Origin: Actinocatenispora thailandica | GTDB lineage: Bacteria; Actinomycetota; Actinomycetes; Mycobacteriales; Micromonosporaceae | Length of the DNA stretch: 64,000 nt | Direction: 5' to 3' | Assembly: GCF_016865425.1 (NCBI RefSeq) | Contig: NZ_AP023355.1 | Location: 6,136,198-6,200,197, forward strand | In this document: positions 35,906-44,602 of the stretch, in pieces | Layout: every line of letters begins with the position of its first letter | Position numbering within the stretch: position 1 is the first letter of the stretch | Translations under genes and position numbers: made by a program | Notes under the pieces: model-generated | What the model was told of the DNA's origin: nothing | Seen by the model: the letters and a program-made list of their open reading frames with translations, nothing else | Databases searched by the model: none

Positions 35906-36760
35906 TCACGACGGCCCGCGCGGCGGGTCGGCACGTCGCGTCCCGCGCGGCGGGTCGGCACGTCGCGTCCCACGCGCCGGGGCGGCACGTCGCGTCGCGC
36001 GGAACTGGTAGAGCAGCGCCGGCGAACCGCCGGCAAGCATCGGCACCGGCCCGCGCCCGGTGGTCAGGAACCGCAGCAGCCCCGGCAGGCCCGGCCGCAG
36101 GCCACGTACCTGCAGGTCCATGCCGTGCGCGCGGGCCGCGGTGCGCAGCAACGCGGGCGGTACGAACAGGTCCGGGTCGTGGATGCCGGCCGCCATCACC
36201 GGCCGGAACCGGGACCGATCGCCCGGCCCGTCCGGGCGCGGCGCCACCGCCGGCACCCGTTCGCCGAGCGTGACCAGCAGCAGCCGGGCCAGCGCCGTCG
36301 CGTTGATCGTGTCGCCCACCAGCAGCCCGCCGGGCCGCAGCAGCCGGGCCGCCTCGGCGATCACCCGGGCCGGGTCGGCGACGTGTTCCAGCAGCTCACC
36401 GGCCACCACCACGTCGGCGCAGCCGGACGCGAGCGGCACCCGGTAGGCATCGCCGCGCAGCGGGGTCACCCCGTGCTCGCGGGCCAGCGCGAGCGAGATG
36501 CTCACCGGGTCCACGCCGACGTGCCGGTACCCGCGCCCGGCCAGCCACGGCGCGAGCAACCCGCCGCCGCAGCCCAGGTCGACGAGCACCGCGCCGGGCC
36601 GGCCGGCCGGCGGGACCAGCCGGGCCCGCGCCTCGGCCAGCCACCGTAGCGGGGTGAACACGCTGCCCGGACGCCACCACTCGTCGCGCAGCCGCTCGTA
36701 CTGGGACAGCTCGTTCCGGCCCCGGTGCCGGCCGGGCGCCGAATCGACGGTGTGCACCAT
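35906..36760 (-). CDS. class I SAM-dependent methyltransferase (UbiG-like) of the PKS cluster
   Basis: 284 residues from ATG 36760 (GAGGGG 9 nt upstream; GTG 36769 sits too close to it). Rossmann methyltransferase motifs: VLVDLGCGGGLLAPWL (motif I), HVGVDPVSISL, GDAYRVPLASGCADVVVAGE, and EAARLLRPGGLLVGDT. It resembles O-/C-methyltransferases of quinone biosynthesis and probably methylates the hydroxylated resorcinol or hydroquinone. The last 30 residues (RGTRRADPPRGTRRADPPRG) come from a 27-bp DNA repeat and are unlikely to be part of the fold. Confidence 0.88.
   Translation of the reverse strand: MVHTVDSAPGRHRGRNELSQYERLRDEWWRPGSVFTPLRWLAEARARLVPPAGRPGAVLVDLGCGGGLLAPWLAGRGYRHVGVDPVSISLALAREHGVTPLRGDAYRVPLASGCADVVVAGELLEHVADPARVIAEAARLLRPGGLLVGDTINATALARLLLVTLGERVPAVAPRPDGPGDRSRFRPVMAAGIHDPDLFVPPALLRTAARAHGMDLQVRGLRPGLPGLLRFLTTGRGPVPMLAGGSPALLYQFRATRRAAPARGTRRADPPRGTRRADPPRGPS
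35921..36001. repeat. 27-bp tandem repeat, three copies, at the methyltransferase 3' end
   Basis: Unit CGGCGGGTCGGCACGTCGCG + 7 nt starts at 35921, 35948 and 35975; the third copy is degenerate. In frame it encodes the repeated TRRADPPRG tail. Confidence 0.8.
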
Positions 36761-36903
36761 CGCGATCACCCCTCGACCCTGTCACACGAACCGGATGACC
36801 GGGAGGTTCATCGCGGACCGGGCAGCGTCGCATCCCCGACGGTGCGCCGGTCCACCCTGGCGGCGTCAACGCCGGATCGCGATGCGGGCGGCAGACTGGC
36901 GAC

Positions 36904-37773
36904 ATGGTGTCCAGGGGCCGGGCCGGTGCGCGGGCGGCGGACGGCGGTGCGCCGGTGGGCGTGCGACGTGCGGCGATGGGGCTGGTCCGCGGCTGCCACC
37001 CGGAGCCGGTGGCGGCGGTCACCGTGGTGGCCACGGTGCTGTCGGTCGCCGTCGGCCGCGGCGCCGCCGGCACCCTGTCGGTGGCGGCCGCGGTGTGCAC
37101 CGGCCAGTTGTCCGTCGGCTGGGCCAACGACTGGCTGGACGCGGCGCGCGACCTCGCCGCCGGCCGGCGGGACAAGCCGGTGGTGGCCGGGCTGGTCACG
37201 CCGGCGACGCTGCGCCGGGCGGCGCTCGCCGCCGCGGCCGCGACGGTACCGCTGTCGTTGCTGTCCGGTTGGCTGGCAGGCGGCGCGCACCTCGTCGCGG
37301 TCGGCAGCGCCTGGCTGTACGACCGGCCGCTGAAGGCGACCCCCGCCTCGGTACTCCCCTACCTCGCCTCGTTCGGCCTGCTGCCGGCGTTCGTACTGCT
37401 CGGCGCCGGCGTACCGGTGCCGTGGTGGTTGTGCGCGGCGGGTGCCGCCCTCGGCGGCGGGGCGCACTTCTTCAACACGCTGCCCGACCTGGACGCCGAC
37501 CGGGCCGCCGGGATCGCGGGGCTGCCGCACCGGCTCGGCGCCCGTACCTCCTGGTGGGTCGGCGCGGCGCTGCTGCTCGTCGCCTCCGGCCTGCTCGCCT
37601 ACGGGGTACCGGGCTGGTACGGGCCGGCCGGGTTCGCGGTGGCGCTCGCGGCGCTGGTGGTCGGCGCCGTGGCCGGCCGCCGACCGGGCTCCCGCGCCAG
37701 CTTCCGGGTGGTCCTGGTGGTCGCCCTGGTCGACGTCGCGCTGCTGGTGCTCGCTGGCGCTGCCGCCGGCTGA
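36904..37773 (+). CDS. UbiA-family prenyltransferase of the PKS cluster
   Basis: 289 residues, ATG 36904. Eight to nine predicted membrane helices with both Asp-rich motifs of the family: NDWLDAARDLAAGRRDKP (first) and DLDADRAAGIAGLPHRLG (second), which bind the prenyl diphosphate through magnesium. It should attach a prenyl chain to an aromatic or quinol ring in the membrane, matching the type III PKS product. It is divergent from the methyltransferase. No ribosome-binding site is visible; an AGACT patch 6 nt before the ATG suggests a leaderless mRNA. Confidence 0.9.
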   Translation: MVSRGRAGARAADGGAPVGVRRAAMGLVRGCHPEPVAAVTVVATVLSVAVGRGAAGTLSVAAAVCTGQLSVGWANDWLDAARDLAAGRRDKPVVAGLVTPATLRRAALAAAAATVPLSLLSGWLAGGAHLVAVGSAWLYDRPLKATPASVLPYLASFGLLPAFVLLGAGVPVPWWLCAAGAALGGGAHFFNTLPDLDADRAAGIAGLPHRLGARTSWWVGAALLLVASGLLAYGVPGWYGPAGFAVALAALVVGAVAGRRPGSRASFRVVLVVALVDVALLVLAGAAAG

Positions 37774-37858
37774 GAGCCCGGCGATCGGCTGCGCCGCCGA
37801 ACGGGCGGGCCCGGGGGAGCCGATCGGTACCTCTCCGCACGCACCGACACGGCCGGGA

Positions 37859-37865
37859 TTAGGCT
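37859..37865 (+). promoter_or_regulatory. TTAGGCT -10 box upstream of lpqE
   Basis: Same TTAGGCT as before ispF and the TPR gene. Transcription would start near 37870, at an in-frame GTG (37871) 13 codons before the AGGAGG-served GTG 37910. Confidence 0.45.
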
Positions 37866-37909
37866 GTCCGGTGGCCTACCTGGGCATTGCTGCAAGGAGG
37901 ATCCGCACC

Positions 37910-38619
37910 GTGAGCCGCAGTGTTGTGTCGTCTCGATCGCCTCGGCTGCGTCGGTTCACCCGACGTGGCGCGCTCGCGCTGGTTGCCGGCGTGGGTGCCG
38001 CCGCGGTGCTGGCCGGCTGCGGTGCCGGCCAGATCTCGGAGACCGCCAAGATCCAGCCCGCCGTGCAGGGCGCGAACGCCCAGTCCGACTCCGGCACCAT
38101 CGCCCTGCGCGACCTGACGGTGCTGTTCCCCGGTGGCGGCGACGCGACGTACACCGCGGGCAGGACGCGCCGCTGGTGGTGCGGATCGCCAACTCCGGCG
38201 CCGCCGACGACGCGCTGACCTCGGTGAGCACCGACGCGGCCGAGTCCGTCGTCTATGTCGACAACACCGCGTCGGCCGCCGCGTCGCCGTCCGGCAGCGC
38301 CTCCCCGTCCGGCAGCGCCTCCCCGTCGGGCAGCGCCTCGCCGTCCGGCAGCGCCTCCCCGACGCCGAACGACCAGCCGCCCGGCTCGGACCGGTTCCAC
38401 CTCACCGTGGCCACCCAGGACCTGCTGACCCTGCTGCCGGACCAGGGCAAATACCTCGAGCTGTACAAGGTGCGCCGGGACCTGCGGCCGGGCCAGACGG
38501 TGCGGCTGGTGTTCCACTTCGAGAAGGCTGGCGACGTCCAGGTCGACGTGCCGATGGCGCCGCCGCAGCAGGTCACCACGCGCTCGCCGGCGGGCGTCGA
38601 GCACCCCAAGGAGGGCTGA
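37910..38619 (+). CDS. lpqE: LpqE-like lipoprotein, frameshifted by one missing base
   Basis: Start GTG 37910 has a perfect AGGAGG 9-14 nt upstream. Signal peptide with lipobox LAGC, giving a lipid-anchored CGAGQISETAKIQPAVQG; this N-terminus matches what I remember of mycobacterial LpqE (CGAGQISQT), and the position before radA-disA is the same. The first frame runs on to GGDATYTAG and then breaks; the -1 frame continues VVRIANSGAADDALTSVSTD to the stop 38619. Length is 3n+2; one extra G in the run at 38158-38160 restores GDATYTAGQDAPLVVRI. A (PSGSAS)n insert splits the beta-sandwich. Proposed role: cell-envelope lipoprotein, function unknown. Confidence 0.8.
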
Positions 38620-38715
38620 GGTCGCAGCCGGGACCCGCAACACGGTGCCGCGGCATCGCGCCGATCCGGGCGCGGCGTCGCGGCACTGTCGTACCCGGGG
38701 CATAGCGTTTCGGCC

Positions 38716-40188
38716 GTGACTTCCCGAAGCTCCGGCACTCGGCAGGGTTCCGCCTCGCGCGGCCCGGCAGTGCGCACCGTCCGCCCCGCCTACCACTGCG
38801 ACGCGTGCGGGTTCGCGGTGCCGAAATGGGTGGGTCGCTGTCCGGACTGCGGCAGCTGGGGTTCGATCGTCGAGGCCGCGCCGGCCGCGGCCGCACCGGC
38901 GGCGGCGCCGGCGCTGGCCGCGCGCGCGCCGTCCGTGCCGGCCAGTCCGATCGGCGCGGTCGACCTGGAGGAGGCGGCGCACCGGCCGACCGGTGTCGGC
39001 GAGCTCGACCGGGTGCTCGGCGGCGGGCTGGTGCCCGGTTCGGTGGTGCTGCTCGCCGGCGAGCCCGGCGTGGGCAAGTCGACGCTGCTGCTGGAGGTGG
39101 CCTACCGCTGGTGTGCCAGCGCCCCGCGGCCGGTCGCGGCCAGCCCGTCGCTGGTGGTCAGCGGCGAGGAGTCGGCGGCGCAGGTGCGGCTGCGGGCGGA
39201 GCGCACCGGAGCCGTGCACGACAGCCTGTTCCTCGCCACCGAGACCGACCTGGCCAACGTGCTCGGGCACATCGACACGGTCAAGCCCGGCCTGCTCATC
39301 CTCGACTCGGTGCAGACGATCGCCTCGCCCGAGGTGGACGGTTCGGCCGGCGGCGTCACCCAGGTCCGGGCCGTCACCGCGGCGCTGGTCGCGGTCGCCA
39401 AGGAGCGCGGCATCGCCACCGTGCTGGTCGGTCACGTCACGAAGGACGGTGCGATCGCCGGCCCCCGGGTGCTGGAACACCTGGTCGACGTGGTGCTGCA
39501 CTTCGAGGGCGATCGGCACTCGACGTTGCGGCTGGTGCGCGCGGTGAAGAACCGGTTCGGCGCGGCGGACGAGGTGGGCTGCTTCGAGATGCACGACGGC
39601 GGCATCCGTGGCCTTGCCGACCCGTCCGGCCTCTTCCTGTCCCGGCATGCCGACCCGGTGCCCGGCACCTGCGTGACGGTGACCGTGGAGGGCCGCCGAC
39701 CGCTGCTGACCGAGGTGCAGGCGTTGGTGGCGCCGTCGGTGCTGCCGTCGCCGCGGCGCGCGGTGTCCGGGCTCGACTCGGCCCGGGTGGCGATGGCGCT
39801 GGCGGTGCTGGAACGGCGCTGCAAGGTGCGGCTGCACGACCGGGAGGTGTTCGCCGCGACGGTCGGCGGGGTGCGGGTGAACGAGCCGTCGGCCGACCTG
39901 GCGGTGAGTCTCGCGGTGGCGTCGGCGTCCCGCGACTTCCCGCTGCCGGCCGACCTGGTGGCCATCGGCGAGGTGGGCCTGGCCGGCGAGGTGCGGCCGG
40001 TGTCCGCGGTGCCGCGCCGACTGTCCGAGGCGGCGCGGCTCGGCTTCACCCGGGCGCTGGTCCCGGTCGGCTGCGGCCCGGCCGCCACCGGGGTCGACGC
40101 ACCGGCCGGGCTGTCGGTCACCGAGGTGCCGGACCTGGGTGCGGCGCTACGGGCGGTGGCCGACGCCGCTCGGGGATCGCGCGACTGA
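38716..40188 (+). CDS. radA: DNA repair protein RadA
   Basis: 490 residues from GTG 38716. N-terminal C4 zinc finger (YHCDACGFAVPKWVGRCPDCG), RecA-like ATPase with Walker A GEPGVGKSTLLLEV, Walker B LLILDSVQTI, the RadA signature KNRFG, and a C-terminal Lon-protease-like domain (AVSLAVASASRDFPLPADLV). RadA drives branch migration in recombination and repair. Directly upstream of disA, as in mycobacteria. No ribosome-binding site is evident; TAGCGT at 38703-38708 lies 7 nt before the GTG, so a leaderless mRNA is possible. Confidence 0.95.
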   Translation: MTSRSSGTRQGSASRGPAVRTVRPAYHCDACGFAVPKWVGRCPDCGSWGSIVEAAPAAAAPAAAPALAARAPSVPASPIGAVDLEEAAHRPTGVGELDRVLGGGLVPGSVVLLAGEPGVGKSTLLLEVAYRWCASAPRPVAASPSLVVSGEESAAQVRLRAERTGAVHDSLFLATETDLANVLGHIDTVKPGLLILDSVQTIASPEVDGSAGGVTQVRAVTAALVAVAKERGIATVLVGHVTKDGAIAGPRVLEHLVDVVLHFEGDRHSTLRLVRAVKNRFGAADEVGCFEMHDGGIRGLADPSGLFLSRHADPVPGTCVTVTVEGRRPLLTEVQALVAPSVLPSPRRAVSGLDSARVAMALAVLERRCKVRLHDREVFAATVGGVRVNEPSADLAVSLAVASASRDFPLPADLVAIGEVGLAGEVRPVSAVPRRLSEAARLGFTRALVPVGCGPAATGVDAPAGLSVTEVPDLGAALRAVADAARGSRD

Positions 40189-40400
40189 AAACGCCCGGTT
40201 TTGTCCGTGAACGGCGCCGCTGGGGTCCCGGGCCGCCGCCCGGCCGGGGGCGCGCACATCGCTTCGGACACGAAGCGTGATCGACTGGTTGTTGGGGCGC
40301 TGTTGGCAAGGCCCGCATTCCCTACACTGTGCCGGGCGGGGTGGTCCGCGCTCGGGGCGGGCTGCCCCGGTTCTCCGGCGGAGATCGAAGGAGCGGCGAG

Positions 40401-41477
40401 GTGCCAATCGACCGGGATGATCCGCTGCGCGCGACGCTCGCGCTGATGGCGCCGGGCACCGCGCTGCGGGAAGGCCTGGAGCGGATCCTGCGCGGCAACA
40501 CCGGTGCGCTGATCGTGCTCGGGTACGACCGGGCCGTCGACGTGCTGTGCACCGGTGGCTTCCCGCTGGACGTCGAGTTCTCCGCGACCCGGCTGCGCGA
40601 GCTGTGCAAGATGGACGGTGCGGTGATCCTCACCAACGACTGCTCCCGCATCGTGCAGGCCGCGGTGCATCTGATGCCGGACCCGTCGATACCGACCGAG
40701 GAGTCCGGCACCCGGCACCGCACCGCCGAGCGGGTGGCCCGGCAGACCGGGTACCCGGTCATCTCGGTGAGCCAGTCGATGCACATCATCAGCCTGTACG
40801 TGACCGGCCAGCGGCACGTCCTGGACGACTCGGCGGCGATCCTGTCCCGGGCCAACCAGGCGCTCGCCACCCTGGAGCGGTACAAGGCGCGGCTGGACGA
40901 GGTGTCCGGCACGCTGTCCGCGCTGGAGATCGAGGACCTGGTCACGGTGCGGGACGCGATGGCCGTGGTGCAGCGGCTGGAGATGGTGCGCCGGATCGCC
41001 GACGAGATCGAGGGGTACGTGATCGAGCTCGGCACCGACGGCCGGCTGCTCGCGCTGCAACTCGACGAGCTGATGGCCGGGGTGGACGAGGACCGCGCCC
41101 TGGTCATCCGCGACTACTTCCCGCCCGGGCGCATCCCGCCGCAGGTGCACGAGGTGCTGGCGCAGCTCGACGAGCTGTCCGCGACCGAACTGCTCGACCT
41201 GACCGCGGTCGCGAAGGCGCTCAGCTACCCGGCGACCACCGAGGCGCTGGAGGCGGCGATCAGCCCGCTCGGCTTCCGGCTGCTGGCGAAGGTGCCGCGG
41301 TTGCCGTCCGCGGTGGTCGACCGGCTGGTCGGGCACTTCGGCGGGCTGCAGCGGCTGCTCGGCGCCACGGTCGAGGACCTGCAGGCGGTGGACGGCGTCG
41401 GCGACAGCCGGGCCCGCACCGTCCGGGAGGGCCTGTCCCGCCTCGCCGAGGCCTCCATCCTGGAGCGCTACGTCTGA
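40401..41477 (+). CDS. disA: diadenylate cyclase, DNA integrity scanning protein DisA
   Basis: 358 residues from GTG 40401 (AAGGAG upstream), the standard DisA length; the ORF open from 40329 has a non-family leader. N-terminal DAC domain with [10 protein letters not shown] and the GTRHRTAER motif for ATP, a helical linker, and a C-terminal helix-hairpin-helix domain ([20 protein letters not shown]) for branched DNA. It makes cyclic di-AMP and pauses at DNA lesions; RadA is its known partner. A TACACT -10-like box at 40323-40328 lies in the 212-bp gap after radA, so disA may have its own promoter. Confidence 0.95.
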   Translation: MPIDRDDPLRATLALMAPGTALREGLERILRGNTGALIVLGYDRAVDVLCTGGFPLDVEFSATRLRELCKMDGAVILTNDCSRIVQAAVHLMPDPSIPTEESGTRHRTAERVARQTGYPVISVSQSMHIISLYVTGQRHVLDDSAAILSRANQALATLERYKARLDEVSGTLSALEIEDLVTVRDAMAVVQRLEMVRRIADEIEGYVIELGTDGRLLALQLDELMAGVDEDRALVIRDYFPPGRIPPQVHEVLAQLDELSATELLDLTAVAKALSYPATTEALEAAISPLGFRLLAKVPRLPSAVVDRLVGHFGGLQRLLGATVEDLQAVDGVGDSRARTVREGLSRLAEASILERYV

Positions 41478-41689
41478 CCCACCCCGTCGGCCCGCGTAGC
41501 TGCCGTCGGGGCGTTGGCGCCGACTTCCGGGAGTGGCGATGATCGAGGGCGTACGGATCGGCGCGAGCCTCCGGTTCGGCGGCGACCGACCGGCCGGCCG
41601 CCGCGGTTGCCCCGGGTGGCCCAGGTCGCGGCTTGGCCGGCGGGGCGCCAGGGTGCCGGAACCGCAGCTCGACTGGGCCGAGTGACCGG

Positions 41690-42403
41690 TCAGGTGACGG
41701 TCAGCGGGTAGGGCTTGGCGTGTTTGGTGCCGACCCGGCCGTCCAGCGAGTAGGAGCCGCGGGACAGCGCGTGCCGGGCCGTCTTGCAGCCCTTGCTCGC
41801 CGTGCGGCCGTCCCACACCAGCCGGTACGTGACGTGCACGCCCGGGTCGAACCGGCGGACGTCGGAGCCGTGGTTGGGGTCGCAGTAGTCCGACGACCAG
41901 ACCGTGGTGTCGCCGTGCTTGACGTACAGCTCCTGCTGGTCGGCGCCGATATCCCGGGTGCAGGGCTTGGTCGAACCGTTGCCGATGGTCAGGTAGAGCG
42001 CCGGCGTCGAGCCGGCCGGCATCCGCCGGGGATCCACCCCGACCGACACGGTCAGCGCATCGTCGCCGCAGCGCGCGGCCGGCTCGCCGGCGTCGGCCGG
42101 GGGCGGCACCGCGGCGGAGTCCACCGGCGCACCGTCGCCGCTGCCGGCGGTCGGGGTGGGGCTCGCCGACGGGCTGCCGGTGGGCGACGGGGAGCCGGTC
42201 GTCGGCCCGGTCGACGAGCCGGACCCGGACCCGCGGCTGGCCGAATGCTGCTTGGTGCCGGCCGCCTGGTGCGAGCCGGGCTCCGGCGCCGCGGGGCTGC
42301 ACGCCCACACCGCGAGCACGACCACCAGCGCCACGCCGGCCAGCACGATGACCCGCCGTCGCCAGTAGACGGCGGGTGGGAGCGGGCCAACCGTCATCCG
42401 CAT
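41690..42403 (-). CDS. membrane-anchored extracytoplasmic protein of unknown function
   Basis: 237 residues. Short basic N-terminus, one hydrophobic helix (VIVLAGVALVVVLAVWACSP, about 18-37), a Ser/Gly/Pro/Thr linker (SGSGSSTGPTTGSPSPTGSP), then a domain of about 130 residues with four Cys (AARCGDD, TKPCTRD, DYCDPN, SKGCKT) likely to form two disulfides. The strand pattern and VTYRLVWDGRTAS-like segments suggest an immunoglobulin-like sandwich of the DUF4232 kind, but I cannot place it with confidence. It converges with disA. Confidence 0.7.
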   Translation of the reverse strand: MRMTVGPLPPAVYWRRRVIVLAGVALVVVLAVWACSPAAPEPGSHQAAGTKQHSASRGSGSGSSTGPTTGSPSPTGSPSASPTPTAGSGDGAPVDSAAVPPPADAGEPAARCGDDALTVSVGVDPRRMPAGSTPALYLTIGNGSTKPCTRDIGADQQELYVKHGDTTVWSSDYCDPNHGSDVRRFDPGVHVTYRLVWDGRTASKGCKTARHALSRGSYSLDGRVGTKHAKPYPLTVT

Positions 42404-42504
42404 GGTCGAACACGTTAGCGACGACGTCCGCGAATGCCGGTAGGCGCGCCGGATCGACGGCCGCCGATCACCACCGCCGCACCTGGTGTGCGAGCGCGGA
42501 CCGG

Positions 42505-43284
42505 TCAGTACGGGTTGGTGACCGTGCCGTCGGCTTGGCGCCGGCTCTCCAGGTACTCGGCGAAGGTGACGCGACCGTCCGGGTGGTCCGGCGCCAGGTG
42601 CGCGCCGTCCCGGAAGGCTGCCATGACGCGCCCCGGCAGCCGTACCGGCACCTGGAGCATCCGTCGTTGCAGGCCGGTGACCGACAGGTAGGTACGCATC
42701 AGTTCGGGCAGCGACGTCACCTCCGGGCCGCCCATGTCGGGCACCCGGCCGGCCGGCTCGCCGAGCACCAGGTCGGCCATCCGGCCGGCGACCTCACCGA
42801 CGTCGACCGGCTGCACCGTCAGCTTGGGTACCACCGCCACCGGCGGGCGGGTGAGTGGTCGCAGGAAGCGCAGGACCAGGTCGTGGAACTGGGTGGTGCG
42901 CAGCACCGTCCACGGCGCGCCGGACTGCGCGATCGCCAGCTCCGAGTTGAGCTTGGCCCGGTAGTAACCGAACGGGATCCGGTCCACGCCGACGATCGAG
43001 ATGTAGGTCAGCGGCCGGTCACCGCGCTCGTCGAGCAGCCGCCGGGTCTGCGCGACATCCCGCTCGGGGTGCCGGTAGTCGGCGCTGGTCGCGCAGTGCG
43101 CGATGGCGTCCACGCCGTCCAGCGCCTGCGCCAGTCCGATGCCCGTTTCCAGATCGCCGCGGACCGAACCCGTCGGCAGCCCTTCCCGCCGGCTGAGCAC
43201 CCGTACCTCGGCGCGGTCCTTGAGCCGTTCGACCAGCGCCCGGCCGAGCACGCCGGTACCGCCCGTCACCAATACCCGTGTCAT
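42505..43284 (-). CDS. NAD(P)-binding oxidoreductase/epimerase (NmrA-like), probable ECF41 sigma target
   Basis: 259 residues from ATG 43284 (ATG 43290 also in frame). N-terminal Rossmann motif RVLVTGGTGVLGRALVERL, then DGVDAIAHCATSAD and an NmrA/SDR-like PWTVLRTTQFHDLVLRFL. There is no YxxxK catalytic pair in the usual place beyond YYRAKLNSE. ECF41 sigma factors typically control genes for carboxymuconolactone decarboxylases, oxidoreductases or epimerases. Here a near-consensus ECF41 promoter lies directly before the start codon (43319-43293), so the mRNA should be leaderless. Confidence 0.85.
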   Translation of the reverse strand: MTRVLVTGGTGVLGRALVERLKDRAEVRVLSRREGLPTGSVRGDLETGIGLAQALDGVDAIAHCATSADYRHPERDVAQTRRLLDERGDRPLTYISIVGVDRIPFGYYRAKLNSELAIAQSGAPWTVLRTTQFHDLVLRFLRPLTRPPVAVVPKLTVQPVDVGEVAGRMADLVLGEPAGRVPDMGGPEVTSLPELMRTYLSVTGLQRRMLQVPVRLPGRVMAAFRDGAHLAPDHPDGRVTFAEYLESRRQADGTVTNPY

Positions 43285-43292
43285 GACCATCA

Positions 43293-43319
43293 GACGGTAC
43301 GCGGGCCCGGAACGTGACA
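43293..43319 (-). promoter_or_regulatory. ECF41-type promoter upstream of the NmrA-like gene
   Basis: Minus strand: TGTCACG (43319-43313), 16 nt, CGTC (43296-43293). The published ECF41 consensus, as I recall it, is TGTCACA-N16-CGTC, so 6 of 7 plus 4 of 4 positions match with exact spacing. The ATG 43284 is 8 nt after the -10 box. Confidence 0.75.
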
Positions 43320-43475
43320 CGCCACGTTCGGCGCCAGGCACGGCGAACGTGGCGGGTCAGGTCGGCCCCAGGCGCGGCGAGCGGGCGCCGGATCGACCCG
43401 GTTCGGGTCGGCTGCGGGGGGCATCCGGTTTCCCCGACCGCGTCCCGGAGCCGGGCGAAGCGTCCAGGACGCCCC

Positions 43476-44405
43476 TCAGGCCCAGCCGGTGCGCAACTTC
43501 TCCGGGTTACGAACCGCCCATATGCGGGCGATCCGGTCGCCGACGACCTCGACCGCAGCCACCACGACGAGGTCGTCGCCGCGCCGGGCGACCAGCCCGG
43601 GCTGGCCGTTGACGGTACGTTCCTGCAGCGCCGGCGGCTGGCCCCGGCCCACGAAACCCATCAGGTACCGGACGATCTGCCGGCCGCCGTGGATCGGCTG
43701 CCGGGCGGCGCTGACCAGGCCGCCGCCGTCCACGACCACGGTGGCATCGGGGTCGAGCAGGCCGAGCAGCGCGTCGATGTCCTGCGCCTCCCAGGCCCGG
43801 CGAAAGTCGCGGACCACCCGCTGACGGAGCGCGTCGTCCGGCTTCGCCGCCGGCTGCGCGGCCCGGATCCGGCGGCGGGCGGAGGTGGCCAACTGGCGGC
43901 ACGCCGCCGCGGTGCGGCCGACGATCACCGCCACGTCGGTGAACCGGTACCCGTAGACGTCGTGCAGGATCAGCGCGACCCGCTCGGCCGGCGTCATCGA
44001 GTCCAGCACGACCAGGAACGCCATCGTGACGGACTCGTCCAGGGTGACCCGGTCGGCCGGGTCCGGCGGCGGGTTCGGCAGCGGGCCGCCGGGCGGCGTG
44101 CCGTCCCCGGGCACCGGCTCCGGGATCCACTCACCGACGTACCGCTCCCGCCGGGCGCGGGCCGAACCGAGCAGGTCGAGGCAGATCCGGCTGGCGACGG
44201 TGGTCAGCCACCCGCCCGGCGACGCGATCTGCTCCCGCTCCCGGCCGGACAGCCGGTACCAGCGCAGGTACGCCTCCTGCACCACGTCCTCGGCGTCGGC
44301 GAGCGAACCGAGCAACCGGTACGCGAGGCTCGTCAGCGCGCGGCGCTCGCCGAGCACCGCCGCCGGGCCCGGGTCGTACCGCCCGCTCACCGGCTCGGTG
44401 TCCAT
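43476..44405 (-). CDS. ECF41-family (SigJ-like) RNA polymerase sigma factor with SnoaL-like C-terminal domain
   Basis: 309 residues from ATG 44405 (GGGGAGGGACGG upstream). Sigma region 2 (LTSLAYRLLGSLADAEDVVQ), region 4 (LDSMTPAERVALILHDVYGYR) and a C-terminal SnoaL-like extension of about 110 residues. All three ECF41 signature motifs are recognisable: EWIPEP (family WLPEP), VDGGG (DGGGK) and RNPEKL (NPDKL). This class lacks an anti-sigma factor; the C-terminal domain controls activity. It is flanked by the two gene types ECF41 factors usually control, both with matching promoters. I see no such promoter before the sigma gene itself. Confidence 0.93.
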   Translation of the reverse strand: MDTEPVSGRYDPGPAAVLGERRALTSLAYRLLGSLADAEDVVQEAYLRWYRLSGREREQIASPGGWLTTVASRICLDLLGSARARRERYVGEWIPEPVPGDGTPPGGPLPNPPPDPADRVTLDESVTMAFLVVLDSMTPAERVALILHDVYGYRFTDVAVIVGRTAAACRQLATSARRRIRAAQPAAKPDDALRQRVVRDFRRAWEAQDIDALLGLLDPDATVVVDGGGLVSAARQPIHGGRQIVRYLMGFVGRGQPPALQERTVNGQPGLVARRGDDLVVVAAVEVVGDRIARIWAVRNPEKLRTGWA

Positions 44406-44518
44406 CGGCCCACCGTCCCTCCCCGCGGACCGAGCCGCCCGCCGGCGGGCGAGGCGACGTGCCCGGTCGTGACGAACGATGCCGCACCGGCGACGCGGCA
44501 CCACCACGATGTCCGGCG

Positions 44519-44545
44519 GCTCACATTCGCGCGGGCTGTTTCGTC
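44519..44545 (+). promoter_or_regulatory. ECF41-type promoter upstream of the carboxymuconolactone decarboxylase-like gene
   Basis: GCTCACA (44519-44525; 5 of 7 to TGTCACA), 16 nt, CGTC (44542-44545). Same spacing as the promoter of the NmrA-like gene. The 5' leader would be about 50 nt and includes the site GGAGAGG. Confidence 0.65.
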
Positions 44546-44602
44546 GAAGCATCGGGGCGCCGGGACCACCGGCGCCGGCCCGGACGGAGAGGATCACCAG
44601 AG

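Noticed and set aside
41539-41685. 48-codon ORF with a GGGAG site between disA and the next gene
   Set aside because: Start context is fair but the product is Arg/Gly-rich with no similarity I know and sits between convergent genes; not enough support.
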